Positions 17,036 through 25,130 of a stretch of DNA of 64,000 nucleotides are shown piece after piece (position 1 is the first letter of the stretch; every line of letters begins with the position of its first letter). Position numbers and translations under genes: made by a program. The notes beneath the pieces were generated by a model. The model was given only the letters and a program-made list of their open reading frames with translations, did no database searches and had not been told where the DNA came from. This DNA is from Actinomycetota bacterium (GTDB taxonomy: Bacteria > Actinomycetota > Actinomycetes > S36-B12 > CAIYMF01), in contig JAPLAU010000032.1 in NCBI GenBank assembly GCA_026393115.1, positions 62,001 through 126,000 of the forward strand, written 5' to 3'.

Positions 17036-18331
17036 ATGAGTCGCATCGGAATCGTCGGCGGCGGAGCCGCAGGGGCGCTCGTTGCTGCTCAGATACTGCG
17101 CCAGGCGAGTGATGCGACGCAGATCGTGATCTTCGAGCCCCGTGAGCAGTTGGCCGAAGGTAGTGCGTACTCGACCACCGACGAACTGCACCTTCTCAAC
17201 GTGCGCGCATCGGGAATGAGCGCCCTACCGGATCAGCCCGATCACTTCCGTGCGTGGGCGCGAGCTGAGCCCACCGAATTCGTACCGCGCGTTCGGTACG
17301 CCAACTACCTGCGCGATCTCTTGTCCGAATCTGCAGTCGACTCAGACTCCGTCGTACACGTGCGCGACCTCGCGGTGAGCGTGACTCCGCGACCGAACGG
17401 CGTACGTGTGAAAGCCGCCGACGGTTCAAGTTGGGAATTCGATCGAGTCGTGCTTGCAACGGGACACCGTCCCCCTGCGATTCCTGCCGGTATTCGCGTG
17501 AATCCGAAGGCTCTGCCCTACGTGAGCGTCGATCCGTGGGCACCTGCCACGTCACTTCCGGCTGGAGGGCATCTCGCGATTCTGGGATCGGGACTCACTG
17601 CGATTGATGCGGCGATGTCGTTGTTGACGCGCGATGAAGATGCTTCCGTGGTGATGGTCTCGCGTAATGGGCTGCTGCCGGCAAGGCACGTGCCACCGGC
17701 AGCACCGATACCGGCTCTGTTGACCGTCGACGATGTCGCTGAAGGTTTGCCGCTAGATCGTGCGCTTCAAGTGGTCCGTGCCGCAGGGGATGACTGGCGC
17801 TTGGCTATCGATTCATTGCGTGCCACCACTCCCGATTTGTGGCAGGCACTCGGTCCGTGGCGCCGTGAGCAGTTCGCACGTCACCTGCGCAGGCTCTGGG
17901 ACGTGCACCGTCACCGCATGGCACCGAGCATCGCCGACGCGATTGATCGTTGGCGTTCGGAGGGTCGACTTGAGGTCGTGGCGGCGCCGATTGATTCCAT
18001 TGACGTCTCTGAGGGCCGGGTGGCACTGAGGTCTGCAGATGATCAGTTGTGGATCGCCGATCGCGTGGTGGTTGCCACGGGGCCAAACGACAGCGTCACC
18101 ACGTGTCCCCTCCTCGGTCCGCTCGTTGAAGAAGGAACCTTGGCGTCAGGGCCGCTTGGATGGGGAGTTGATGTTGAGCCCGCCACCTTGCGACCGCGTG
18201 ACCACCGTGGCAACCCCTGGCCGCAGTTGCACGTCATTGGTCCGCCCACTCGAGGCACGCTCTTCGAGTCCACCGCGATGCCTGAAATCCGTCAGCAGGC
18301 GGCATTGATTGGGCAACTTGTTCGGGTGTGA
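17036..18331 (+). CDS. FAD/NAD(P)-binding oxidoreductase
   Basis: A 431-residue flavoprotein. The N-terminal dinucleotide fold is GIVGGGAAGALVA; a second motif HLAILGSGLTAIDAAMSL (about residues 177-194) binds NAD(P), and VVATGPND lies near the C-terminus. The layout matches the FAD-NAD(P)-binding family (NAD_binding_9 type) often annotated as a hydroxyacylglutathione hydrolase-linked or sulfur-linked oxidoreductase; the substrate is not clear. ATG 17036 has GGCGGAAGG about 5 bases upstream and avoids the earlier GTG at 17015. The Rrf2 gene follows 24 bases after the stop. Confidence 0.8.
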   Translation: MSRIGIVGGGAAGALVAAQILRQASDATQIVIFEPREQLAEGSAYSTTDELHLLNVRASGMSALPDQPDHFRAWARAEPTEFVPRVRYANYLRDLLSESAVDSDSVVHVRDLAVSVTPRPNGVRVKAADGSSWEFDRVVLATGHRPPAIPAGIRVNPKALPYVSVDPWAPATSLPAGGHLAILGSGLTAIDAAMSLLTRDEDASVVMVSRNGLLPARHVPPAAPIPALLTVDDVAEGLPLDRALQVVRAAGDDWRLAIDSLRATTPDLWQALGPWRREQFARHLRRLWDVHRHRMAPSIADAIDRWRSEGRLEVVAAPIDSIDVSEGRVALRSADDQLWIADRVVVATGPNDSVTTCPLLGPLVEEGTLASGPLGWGVDVEPATLRPRDHRGNPWPQLHVIGPPTRGTLFESTAMPEIRQQAALIGQLVRV

Positions 18332-18355
18332 CCGGGCATCTGATGTGATGGTGTT

Positions 18356-18823
18356 GTGCACATCTCCTCCAAGTCCGACTACGGCATTCGCGCGATGCTC
18401 GAATTGGCGTCGGCGTATGAGGTAGATCCCGACGAACTCGTACGTGGTGAGTACATCGCCAGCGCTCAGTCGATTCCAGCAAAATTCCTCGAAGGCATCC
18501 TGCGCCAGTTGCGGCTTGCTGGATTAGTCGCATCGCGGCGGGGTGTTGAAGGGGGATACCGCCTCGATTGCGACCCCTCGAAGGTGACGATCGCTGACAT
18601 CATCAGGGTTCTCGACGGTCCTCTTGCCGACGTTCATGGAATCCGGCCCGAGGATGTTGTCTACGAAGGTGCGAGCGAGCATCTACGGGATGTGTGGGTG
18701 GCGGTGCGGGCGTCTTTGCGCGATGTTCTCGAGCGCACCACGCTGCGCGATGTACTCATTGGCAAACTTCCGCGTGAAACTCGCCGGCTACTCGATCGAC
18801 CGGATGCATGGACGCGTCGTTGA
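18356..18823 (+). CDS. Rrf2-family transcriptional regulator
   Basis: A 155-residue regulator. The N-terminal winged helix is typical (HISSKSDYGIRAMLELA, IPAKFLEGILRQLRLAGLV, SRRGVEGGYRLDCDPSKVTI). The three clustered cysteines that bind an Fe-S cluster in IscR and NsrR are absent; the only cysteine is in the wing (YRLDCDP). It is therefore closer to CymR-like or other non-cluster members. It starts at GTG 18356 and is probably co-transcribed with the FAD oxidoreductase. It may control the divergent MBL-rhodanese gene through the palindrome at 16960-16982. Confidence 0.88.
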   Translation: MHISSKSDYGIRAMLELASAYEVDPDELVRGEYIASAQSIPAKFLEGILRQLRLAGLVASRRGVEGGYRLDCDPSKVTIADIIRVLDGPLADVHGIRPEDVVYEGASEHLRDVWVAVRASLRDVLERTTLRDVLIGKLPRETRRLLDRPDAWTRR

Positions 18824-18895
18824 AAGGTAAAACGGGTGCGCCACGCGGCCATGGGCCGCTAGCGTCGGAGACAATGAACTAGCGAGGAGGTAGGC

Positions 18896-19903
18896 ATGGC
18901 AGTCAAGCCGGCAGTCGACCCGGTCAACTGGAATCCGCCGAAAGATGCGGGCCTTACCGGGCGATATGCGATTACGTCCCGAGTGCCCGTCGTTGAGACG
19001 TGGACGGTACCGGGTGCAGGTCCCGAAGACGTCGCGGTTGACTCCGACGGTCGCGTCTACACCGGAACTGCCGATGGTCGGATCCTGCGGTTGTCGAACC
19101 GCGGTCTCACCATCGAGCAGGTGGCCAACACTGGCGGACGTCCGCTGGGCATCGAGATCGATACCGACGGAAGTCTGGTCGTGTGCGATGCGCGCCTTGG
19201 CTTGCTGCGCGTGAGTCCTGACGACGGTGCCGTCACGGTGTTGGTTGATGCCGCCGGATCGCAGCGACTCACATTCACGAACAACTGCGATATCGCTGCA
19301 GATGGCACGATCTACTTCACTGACACCAGCGACAAGTTTCCGATCGAGTACTTCAAGGGCGACCTCATCGAAGGGCGACCGCGCGGTCGTCTGTTGAAGT
19401 GGTCGCCGGACGGTTCGGTTGATGTCGTGGCCGAGGGATTCCGATTCGCCAACGGTGTGGGTCTGGCCGCCGACGATTCCTTCGTGCTCGTCAACGAGAC
19501 GGCGGGCTATCGCGTGAGCAAGGTGTGGTTGACCGGTCCGCGCGCTGGTCGCACCGATGTGGTTGTCGACAACATGCCAGGACTGCCCGACAACATGTCG
19601 ACCGGTAGCGAGGGCATTTTCTGGATCGCCGTGCCGAGTGAGCGCAATGCACTTCTCGATCGCATGCTGCCCAAGCCCGGATTCCTGCGTAAGGCGATCT
19701 GGGCCCTGCCTGAGAACCTGCAGCCTGAAGCGAACCGCGTGGTGTTGGTACTCGGAATCGATGGCGATGGCAACGTGAAGCACGTGGTGCATGCGCCGGG
19801 CGACGCCTTCCACTACGTCACCGGCGTGCGCGAGCACGACGGCTGGCTGTACTTGGGTTCGTTGGTGGAGTCGGCGATTGCTCGGGTGCCGGTTCCGAAG
19901 TAG
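18896..19903 (+). CDS. SMP-30/strictosidine synthase-like beta-propeller protein
   Basis: A 335-residue six-bladed beta-propeller. GPEDVAVDSDGRVYTGTADG, GRPLGIEIDTDGSLVVCDA, DIAADGTIYFTDTS and NMPGLPDNMSTGSEGIFWIA match the strictosidine synthase/adipocyte-membrane-associated protein branch, which includes lactonases and hydrolases of lactones or phosphotriesters. No signal peptide is visible, so it is probably cytoplasmic. ATG 18896 has GAGGAGG 6 bases upstream. The substrate cannot be told from sequence. Repeat C begins 21 bases after its stop. Confidence 0.82.
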   Translation: MAVKPAVDPVNWNPPKDAGLTGRYAITSRVPVVETWTVPGAGPEDVAVDSDGRVYTGTADGRILRLSNRGLTIEQVANTGGRPLGIEIDTDGSLVVCDARLGLLRVSPDDGAVTVLVDAAGSQRLTFTNNCDIAADGTIYFTDTSDKFPIEYFKGDLIEGRPRGRLLKWSPDGSVDVVAEGFRFANGVGLAADDSFVLVNETAGYRVSKVWLTGPRAGRTDVVVDNMPGLPDNMSTGSEGIFWIAVPSERNALLDRMLPKPGFLRKAIWALPENLQPEANRVVLVLGIDGDGNVKHVVHAPGDAFHYVTGVREHDGWLYLGSLVESAIARVPVPK

Positions 19904-19923
19904 GCGTCTTGCGCGCTGAAGCG

Positions 19924-19974
19924 CAATCTACGGGCAAATAGACGCGTTCAATGCATCGATCTGCCCGGAGATTG
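19924..19974. repeat. Palindromic repeat, copy C (diverged member of the A/B family)
   Basis: Arms 19924-19939 and 19959-19974 pair at 14 of 16 positions. It shares with copy A the core GCAAATAG, an inner spacer of exactly 17 bases, and ATCTGC. The flanking pairs have changed together (GAGC/GCTC in A, GGGC/GCCC in C), which supports a conserved stem. It lies 21 bases after a stop codon, so it could also end transcription. Confidence 0.6.
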
Positions 19975-20052
19975 GCCGCAAAGTGGCATCCCTGAGGATC
20001 AGGCGCGAAATCGGGGCGGATACGATCTCTTCTGCGTCCTTTCGGGGAACGC

Positions 20053-20128
20053 GCCGCCTTAGCTCAGTCGGTAGAGCGTCTCACTCGTAATGAGAAGGTC
20101 AAGAGTTCGATTCTCTTAGGCGGCTCCA
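20053..20128 (+). tRNA. tRNA-Thr (anticodon CGT)
   Basis: A complete cloverleaf. The acceptor stem is GCCGCCT with AGGCGGC, the D-arm AGCTCAGTCGGTAGAGC, the anticodon stem TCTCA/TGAGA around loop CTCGTAA, and the T-arm contains GTTCGAT. CGT decodes ACG (threonine). The CCA end is encoded (20126-20128). Confidence 0.97.
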
Positions 20129-20285
20129 CGCAAGGTCTGCTTCATTTTCTAGGCCATCTGGGGGTCTTTACCCTTCGGGCCGTCCGGCCACCGGAATATG
20201 TGGGGTTTCTGACGCGTAACGTGAGTTTCACGTACACGTCGGGTGCGGCCTGCTCGTAATCATTGGACCGCCAACGGGATCCGAC

Positions 20286-20601
20286 GTGGTGTGTGAAGGC
20301 ACCGCGGTTCCCATTCTCAACTACTTGGGACAGTTGGATCAGATGGTGGTCACGATCACCGTCGACGGGCTCATCAGCGATGTCAACGTGGCTACTGAAA
20401 GGGTAACTGATCGACGCCTTGGCGACGATTCTCGGTATCAACGTCACCGCCGAAGGTGTCGAATCTGCAGAACAGGCCATCGTCCTACGTCAGATGGGCT
20501 GCCCCTCTGCACAAGGCTTCCTCTACTCCCGAGCGGTGCCAGTCGAACAGCTCACCCCGCTGCTCGACCACACCTACGCCGTCTCGCCCGACCTTGCTTA
20601 G
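20286..20601 (+). pseudogene. Remnant of a PAS...EAL cyclic-di-GMP protein
   Basis: Two pieces in different frames are joined within 320 bases. The first (about 20305-20408) encodes LGQLDQMVVTITVDGLISDVN and ATERVTD, like the start of a PAS domain. The second (about 20408-20601) encodes ILGINVTAEGVESAEQ and then MGCPSAQGFLYS, the C-terminal end of an EAL phosphodiesterase domain, ending in a TAG stop. The rest of the PAS, any GGDEF domain and most of the EAL domain (including the N-terminal catalytic residues) are missing. This looks like a large internal deletion beside the tRNA. Nothing recognisable lies between the tRNA and the first piece (20129-20285). Confidence 0.65.
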
Positions 20602-20625
20602 AAAAGCCCGACCTTGCTTAGAAAA
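20586..20625. repeat. Exact 20-bp tandem duplication
   Basis: GCCCGACCTTGCTTAGAAAA occurs at 20586-20605 and again at 20606-20625. The first copy encodes the final PDLA-stop of the EAL remnant; the second contains the stop codon and last residues of the gmaS-like gene on the other strand. Before duplication, the two convergent genes would have overlapped at their stop codons. Confidence 0.95.
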
Positions 20626-21976
20626 GCGTGAGATAGCGAGTGATCTCCCAGTCGCTCACCATGGCGTGGTAGGCGCGAAACTCTTCTTGCTTGATCTGGA
20701 TGAAGTAGTCGATGTAGTCGCCCCCATCACGTCCGGGACCGAAGGCCGCACGTAGTACGTCGTCCTTGGCCAGTTCCTCGGTAGCGTGCATGAGGGTGCC
20801 TGGCATTGACACAATGCCGCGGGCGGCTAGTTCGGCTGGCGACAGGGTGTACAGGTTGTCGGTGTTAGGTGGGCCCGGCTCGAGTCCGCGATCGATTCCG
20901 TCAAGGCCCGATGCGAGTATCGCAACCAGTGCCAAGTAGGGATTCGCGGCACCATCGGTGGCGCGGTGTTCGACTCTGTTGCCTTCAGGAACCCGCAGCA
21001 TCTGAGTGCGGTTGTTGCCGCCGTATGAAACGTACGCCGGTGCCCAGGTCGCACCGGAGTCCGGTGCGCCCACTCCCATTCGCTTGTACGAGTTGACGAT
21101 CGGGCAGGTGACGGCGACAGCTGCCCTCGCGTGTTCCAAGATGCCAGCGATGTAGCTGTAGGCCATAGGTGACAGGCCAAGTCCGTTCGGGTCATCACCC
21201 TCGGCCTCGAACAATGGCGTGCCGTCTTTCCACAGTGACGAGTGGATGTGCAGACCGTTTCCGGTCAGATTCGTGAACGGCTTGGGCATGAAGGTGGCGA
21301 GCTTGCCCTCGCGCTGGGCCAGCACATGCACCATGTAGCGGAAGAAGATCAGGCGGTCGGCTGACTGTAGGGCTTCGGAATAGTTCCAGTTCTGCTCAAA
21401 TTGACCGTTGGCGTCCTCGTGGTCATTTGCGTAGTTGCCCCAGCCCAGTTGGTTCATGTAGCGGGAGGTGGTTTGCAGGAATGCCAACGACCGGCTCAGG
21501 GCCTTGACGTCGTAGCACGGTGCTTGCGCCGAATCCAAAGAATCGGCAACGGTGATGCTGCCGTCATCCAAGCGACGGACCAACGAGTATTCAGCCTCGA
21601 AACCAGCCATCAAGGTCAGGCCGCGTTCTGCCAATGCGGCGAGCTGACGTTTGAGAATGACCCTCGGTGAGAAGTTCCACGGCTTGCCCTCGACATGGAT
21701 ATCGCACATCAGCACGGCCATCCCCGGTTCCCAGGGCACGACCATGTACGAGTCGGGGTCTGGCATGGCGCACAGGTCGGGATCTGAGGGGTCTTGGCCC
21801 ATGGGGCCCGCGGCGAATCCGGCAAATCCGGCGCCACCGTCCATCAGCATGTCGAAACTCGACATCGGCACCAGCTTGGCGCACGGTTTGCCGTGCATGT
21901 CGACGAACATGGCGAAGAAGAACTCGATGCCATCGGCTTCCGCGCGCGCGCGCAATTCATTGCGACTGTCTGACAC
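20618..21976 (-). CDS. gmaS: Type III glutamine synthetase-like ligase, probable gamma-glutamylmethylamide synthetase
   Basis: A 452-residue GS-fold ligase of the GlnT/GMAS group. It has MAGFEAEYSLVRR (metal-binding glutamates), NGLHIHSSLW, and the C-terminal NRVEHRATDGAANPYLA segment. GMAS joins methylamine to glutamate using ATP; GlnT makes glutamine or related amides. Sequence alone cannot separate the two, but the facing mgsABC-mgdABCD operon favours GMAS. GTG 21976 has AAGGAG 7 bases upstream; the open frame beyond it to 22225 runs through the divergent promoter and into the facing gene. The last codons lie in a 20-bp duplication. Confidence 0.85.
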   Translation of the reverse strand: MSDSRNELRARAEADGIEFFFAMFVDMHGKPCAKLVPMSSFDMLMDGGAGFAGFAAGPMGQDPSDPDLCAMPDPDSYMVVPWEPGMAVLMCDIHVEGKPWNFSPRVILKRQLAALAERGLTLMAGFEAEYSLVRRLDDGSITVADSLDSAQAPCYDVKALSRSLAFLQTTSRYMNQLGWGNYANDHEDANGQFEQNWNYSEALQSADRLIFFRYMVHVLAQREGKLATFMPKPFTNLTGNGLHIHSSLWKDGTPLFEAEGDDPNGLGLSPMAYSYIAGILEHARAAVAVTCPIVNSYKRMGVGAPDSGATWAPAYVSYGGNNRTQMLRVPEGNRVEHRATDGAANPYLALVAILASGLDGIDRGLEPGPPNTDNLYTLSPAELAARGIVSMPGTLMHATEELAKDDVLRAAFGPGRDGGDYIDYFIQIKQEEFRAYHAMVSDWEITRYLTLF

Positions 21977-22084
21977 CGAAATTCTCCTTAGGTGGGCGAT
22001 TGCCAAGCGATGGTGCGTGCTGTCTACCCGGAGGCAATTGGTGCTGTGAATACGAAACCGCAAGCGTACCCGGAATTCAAGAGG

Positions 22085-22118
22085 TTGACTCTGGATATAC
22101 CGCTGTCTACTCTGTAGA
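22085..22118 (+). promoter_or_regulatory. Candidate promoter and operator of the mgs-mgd operon
   Basis: TTGACT (22085-22090) is followed after 17 bases by TACTCT (22108-22113), a fair -35/-10 pair. The -10 is overlapped by the inverted repeat TCTAC-TCT-GTAGA (22106-22118). A direct repeat of GCTGTCTAC occurs at 22019-22027 and 22102-22110 in the same 186-base divergent region, near the gmaS start. This would suit a repressor acting on both genes; the XRE-cupin protein in the operon is the obvious candidate. Confidence 0.4.
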
Positions 22119-22162
22119 AACACTGTAAGGGTGACGGGGTAAGTCCGAAAGGAGCGCGGCAG

Positions 22163-23062
22163 ATGTGCGGAATCGTTGGGCTGCTGGTTCGTGATCGGGC
22201 CCTTGAAGCCGATCTTGGCCGGCATTTTGCCGCGATGCTGGAAGAAATGACTGCTCGTGGGCCCGATTCGTCGGGGATGGCCATCTACGACCGTGATGTC
22301 CCGCAGGGCTCGCTTCGCTGGTCACTTCGCGGCGGGGGTGTCACCACCGATTGGGCTGCGGTTGGGGCTGCGGTTGAGGCCGAGAGTGGCGTACTCACGC
22401 AGCTCGAAGCAATCGACGACGTCGCCTTCCTCGTCACGGCGGCAAGCCGCGAAGCAGTGCACGAGGGCCTCAGGCTCGCCGCGGACGAGCAGATCACTGT
22501 CGTCGGTGTCGGTCGGGCAATGAAGTTGATCAAGGACGTCGGGCTCCCTCGCGAGATTTGTGAGCACTACAACGTTCCTGCGATGACCGGCTACATGGCA
22601 CTTGGGCACACGCGAATGGCCACCGAGTCAGCTGTCACAACCGATGGTGCGCACCCGTTCAGCCCGAGCAATGACCTCGCTCTGGTGCACAACGGCTCCT
22701 TCTCTAATCACGCAAGTATCCGTCGGCAACTGCTTGACGCCGGTGTCGCCTGCCTTACCGACAACGACACCGAGGTAGCCGCCCAGTTCATCGGCTATCG
22801 CATGGGACAAGGTGATGATCTTGAAGAAGCGATGCGTCATGTCCTGAAGGAGTTTGACGGGTTCTTCACCTTGGTGGTCTCCGCCGAGCGCTCGTTCTCT
22901 GTGGTGCGCGATGCCTTTGCCTGCAAGCCCATGGTCATCGCAGAGACTGATGCTTACGTCGCGGTTGCCAGCGAATATCACGCGCTGGCCGGCCTACCTG
23001 GCATTGATGACGCTCGCGTATTCGAACCGCATCCTGAAGAGATCCACACATGGATTGTTTAG
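22163..23062 (+). CDS. mgsA: Class II glutamine amidotransferase domain protein, probable N-methylglutamate synthase subunit A (GlxB-like)
   Basis: A 299-residue Ntn-type amidotransferase. It begins MCGIVGLL with the catalytic Cys2 and continues with TARGPDSSGMA, GHTRMATESAVTT and LVHNGSFSNHASIR, all typical of the class II glutaminase fold. In this family the domain is a separate subunit instead of the N-terminus of glutamate synthase. In N-methylglutamate synthase it releases the amine from gamma-glutamylmethylamide. AAGGAG lies 8 bases before ATG 22163. Four bases separate it from the next gene. The N-methyl role is inferred from context. Confidence 0.88.
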   Translation: MCGIVGLLVRDRALEADLGRHFAAMLEEMTARGPDSSGMAIYDRDVPQGSLRWSLRGGGVTTDWAAVGAAVEAESGVLTQLEAIDDVAFLVTAASREAVHEGLRLAADEQITVVGVGRAMKLIKDVGLPREICEHYNVPAMTGYMALGHTRMATESAVTTDGAHPFSPSNDLALVHNGSFSNHASIRRQLLDAGVACLTDNDTEVAAQFIGYRMGQGDDLEEAMRHVLKEFDGFFTLVVSAERSFSVVRDAFACKPMVIAETDAYVAVASEYHALAGLPGIDDARVFEPHPEEIHTWIV

Positions 23063-23066
23063 ACCG

Positions 23067-23765
23067 ATGAGCGTGCAGACCGATGCTTCGACGACCTTGG
23101 ATGTTCGAGCGCTGGGTGTCACGGCCGTCAACCGCGCATTGCGTGCCCTCCCTGACGGTGCGTCCGCCACTTTGATTGAAGTGCGTGGGGCGCACAACCT
23201 TGGTGTTGGCCTGTTCAACAACATCACCATCACCATCAATGGCAATACCGGGTATTACGTTGCCGGGCTCTGTGATGGGCCCGACTTCGTTATCAATGGC
23301 AGTGTCGGTTGGGGCGTGGGAGAGAATCTGATGAGCGGTGTGGTGAGAGTTCGAGGCAATGCCAGCGAGTCGACCGCGGCCACTGCGCATGGCGGACTTG
23401 TCATCGTCGAGGGTGACGCGTCTTCTCGGGCTGCGATTTCGCTCAAGGGCGGAAGTCTTGCCGTAGCGGGCAATGTGGGCCACATGAGCGCCTTCATGGC
23501 GCAAGCCGGAACCGTGCTGGTCGGCGGCGACGCCGGCGATTCCCTCGGAGACTCGCTGTACGAAGCGGTCATCTATGTCGGCGGCACGATTCGCTCACTC
23601 GGGGCCGATGCTCGCACGGAGGAGCTCACCGATGCCGACATCACGAAGGTGCGTGACATGTGTCAAGCCGCGAACTTCGATCACATCAATGCTGACACCG
23701 TCACCAAAGTGGTGTCGGCCAGGGCGCTTTACCACTTCGACGCACTGAAGGATCAAAGATACTGA
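23067..23765 (+). CDS. mgsB: GXGXG-domain protein, probable N-methylglutamate synthase subunit B (GlxC-like)
   Basis: A 232-residue protein corresponding to the C-terminal GXGXG beta-helix domain of glutamate synthase. Repeating Gly-rich turns are visible (GNTGYYVAGLCDGPDFVING, GVGENLMSGVVRVRG, GGLVIVEGDASS, AGTVLVGGDAGDSLGD). It is a structural subunit between the amidotransferase and FMN subunits. I chose ATG 23067, 4 bases after the previous stop; earlier in-frame ATGs lie inside mgsA. The stop overlaps the next ATG by one base (TGATG). Confidence 0.87.
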   Translation: MSVQTDASTTLDVRALGVTAVNRALRALPDGASATLIEVRGAHNLGVGLFNNITITINGNTGYYVAGLCDGPDFVINGSVGWGVGENLMSGVVRVRGNASESTAATAHGGLVIVEGDASSRAAISLKGGSLAVAGNVGHMSAFMAQAGTVLVGGDAGDSLGDSLYEAVIYVGGTIRSLGADARTEELTDADITKVRDMCQAANFDHINADTVTKVVSARALYHFDALKDQRY

Positions 23766-25120
23766 TGGTTCTCGACCACGCTGACAGTTCGTCGTTGCGC
23801 GAAAGCGCCACCTTCCCGACCGAGATGATTTCGCATGTCCAGTCGATGGCTCGTACCGGACGGTATGAGATCCGCGGCTGGGGAGCCAAGCGCCATGTTC
23901 CGAGCTTCGACGATTTGACCTTCATTACGGCGTCGCTGTCGCGCTATCCACTTGAGGGTTATCGCGAGCGTTGCGAAACCAAGACGGTGCTCGGCAATCG
24001 ATTTGCCTCCAAGCCCCTCGAACTCGACATCCCGATCACGATCGCGGGCATGAGCTTTGGCTCACTGTCTGCCGCTGCCAAGGATTCACTCGGGCGTGCC
24101 GCCACGGCAGTTGGCACGTCGACGACCACCGGCGACGGCGGAATGACGCAGGAGGAACGTCGGTCATCCAAGCTGCTCGTCTACCAATGCCTGCCGTCGC
24201 GTTACGGGTTCAACCCCGAACACCTGCGGATGGCCGATGCGATCGAGGTCGTTGTCGGACAGGGCGCCAAGCCCGGTGGCGGGGGCATGCTGCTCGGTCA
24301 GAAGGTGAGCGATCGAGTCGCAGGTATGCGCACGCTGCCCACCGGCGTTGACCAGCGGTCGGCCTCGCGCCACCCCGACTGGACCGGACCTGACGACCTC
24401 ACCATCAAGATTGGTGAACTTCGCGAAGCCACCAACTGGGAGAAGCCGATCTACGTCAAGTTCGGTGCTACCCGGGTGGCGAACGACGTCAAGTTGGCCA
24501 TTGCCGCGGGTGCGGATGTCGTCGTAGTCGACGGAATGCAAGGTGGCACGGGTGCCACACAGGACGTCTTCATTGAGCACACCGGTATCCCGACACTTCC
24601 CGCTGTTCGCCTCGCGGCCGAGGCTATCCGCGAAGTTGGCATGACCGGGAAGGTACAACTGATCGTTTCAGGTGGTATCCGCACCGGTGCCGATATCGCA
24701 AAGGCTCTTGCACTCGGGGCCGATGCTGTTTCGATTGGTGTTGCCTCGCTTATCGCCTTGGGCTGCAACTCGGCGTTCTACGAAAGTGATGGTGAGCAGA
24801 TCGACGTGACGGCCGGTTACACCGCCCTCGGAACGGCACCGGGCTTTTGTCATGAGTGTCAGTCGGGCGCCTGCCCGGTTGGAATCACCACTCAGGACCC
24901 GGAGCTGTCGAAGAGGCTCGACCCTGAGTTGGGTGCACTGCGGCTGACCAACTACCTCAAGGCGCTGACGATGGAGCTCACCACCCTGGCACGTGCCTGC
25001 GGCAAGAACGACGTCCACCACCTTGAGCCGGAAGACCTTGTGGCATTGACCATCGAAGCAGCGGCTATGGCCAAGGTTCCGTTGGCTGGTACCTCGTGGA
25101 TCCCTGGCCAGAGTTTCTGA
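23765..25120 (+). CDS. mgsC: FMN-binding glutamate synthase domain protein, probable N-methylglutamate synthase subunit C (GlxD-like)
   Basis: A 451-residue TIM-barrel FMN enzyme corresponding to the central domain of glutamate synthase. It has MSFGSLSAAAKDSLGRAA, GQGAKPGGGGMLLGQKV, VVVDGMQGGTGATQ and SGGIRTGADIAKALALGADA (phosphate-binding for FMN). CHECQSGACPVGITTQ (about residue 362) holds the clustered cysteines of the 3Fe-4S site. It would reductively join the released methylamine to 2-oxoglutarate. It is coupled to mgsB by one shared base. The XRE-cupin gene starts 11 bases after its stop. Confidence 0.9.
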   Translation: MVLDHADSSSLRESATFPTEMISHVQSMARTGRYEIRGWGAKRHVPSFDDLTFITASLSRYPLEGYRERCETKTVLGNRFASKPLELDIPITIAGMSFGSLSAAAKDSLGRAATAVGTSTTTGDGGMTQEERRSSKLLVYQCLPSRYGFNPEHLRMADAIEVVVGQGAKPGGGGMLLGQKVSDRVAGMRTLPTGVDQRSASRHPDWTGPDDLTIKIGELREATNWEKPIYVKFGATRVANDVKLAIAAGADVVVVDGMQGGTGATQDVFIEHTGIPTLPAVRLAAEAIREVGMTGKVQLIVSGGIRTGADIAKALALGADAVSIGVASLIALGCNSAFYESDGEQIDVTAGYTALGTAPGFCHECQSGACPVGITTQDPELSKRLDPELGALRLTNYLKALTMELTTLARACGKNDVHHLEPEDLVALTIEAAAMAKVPLAGTSWIPGQSF

Positions 25121-25130
25121 GCAGGCGACC

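Noticed and set aside
18356-18823. Rrf2 protein as IscR or NsrR
   Set aside because: The three clustered cysteines needed for the Fe-S cluster are missing, and no isc/suf genes are nearby.
20053-20625. Integrative element attached at tRNA-Thr
   Set aside because: No integrase gene and no repeat of the tRNA 3' end was found in the window; the decayed EAL gene alone is not enough.
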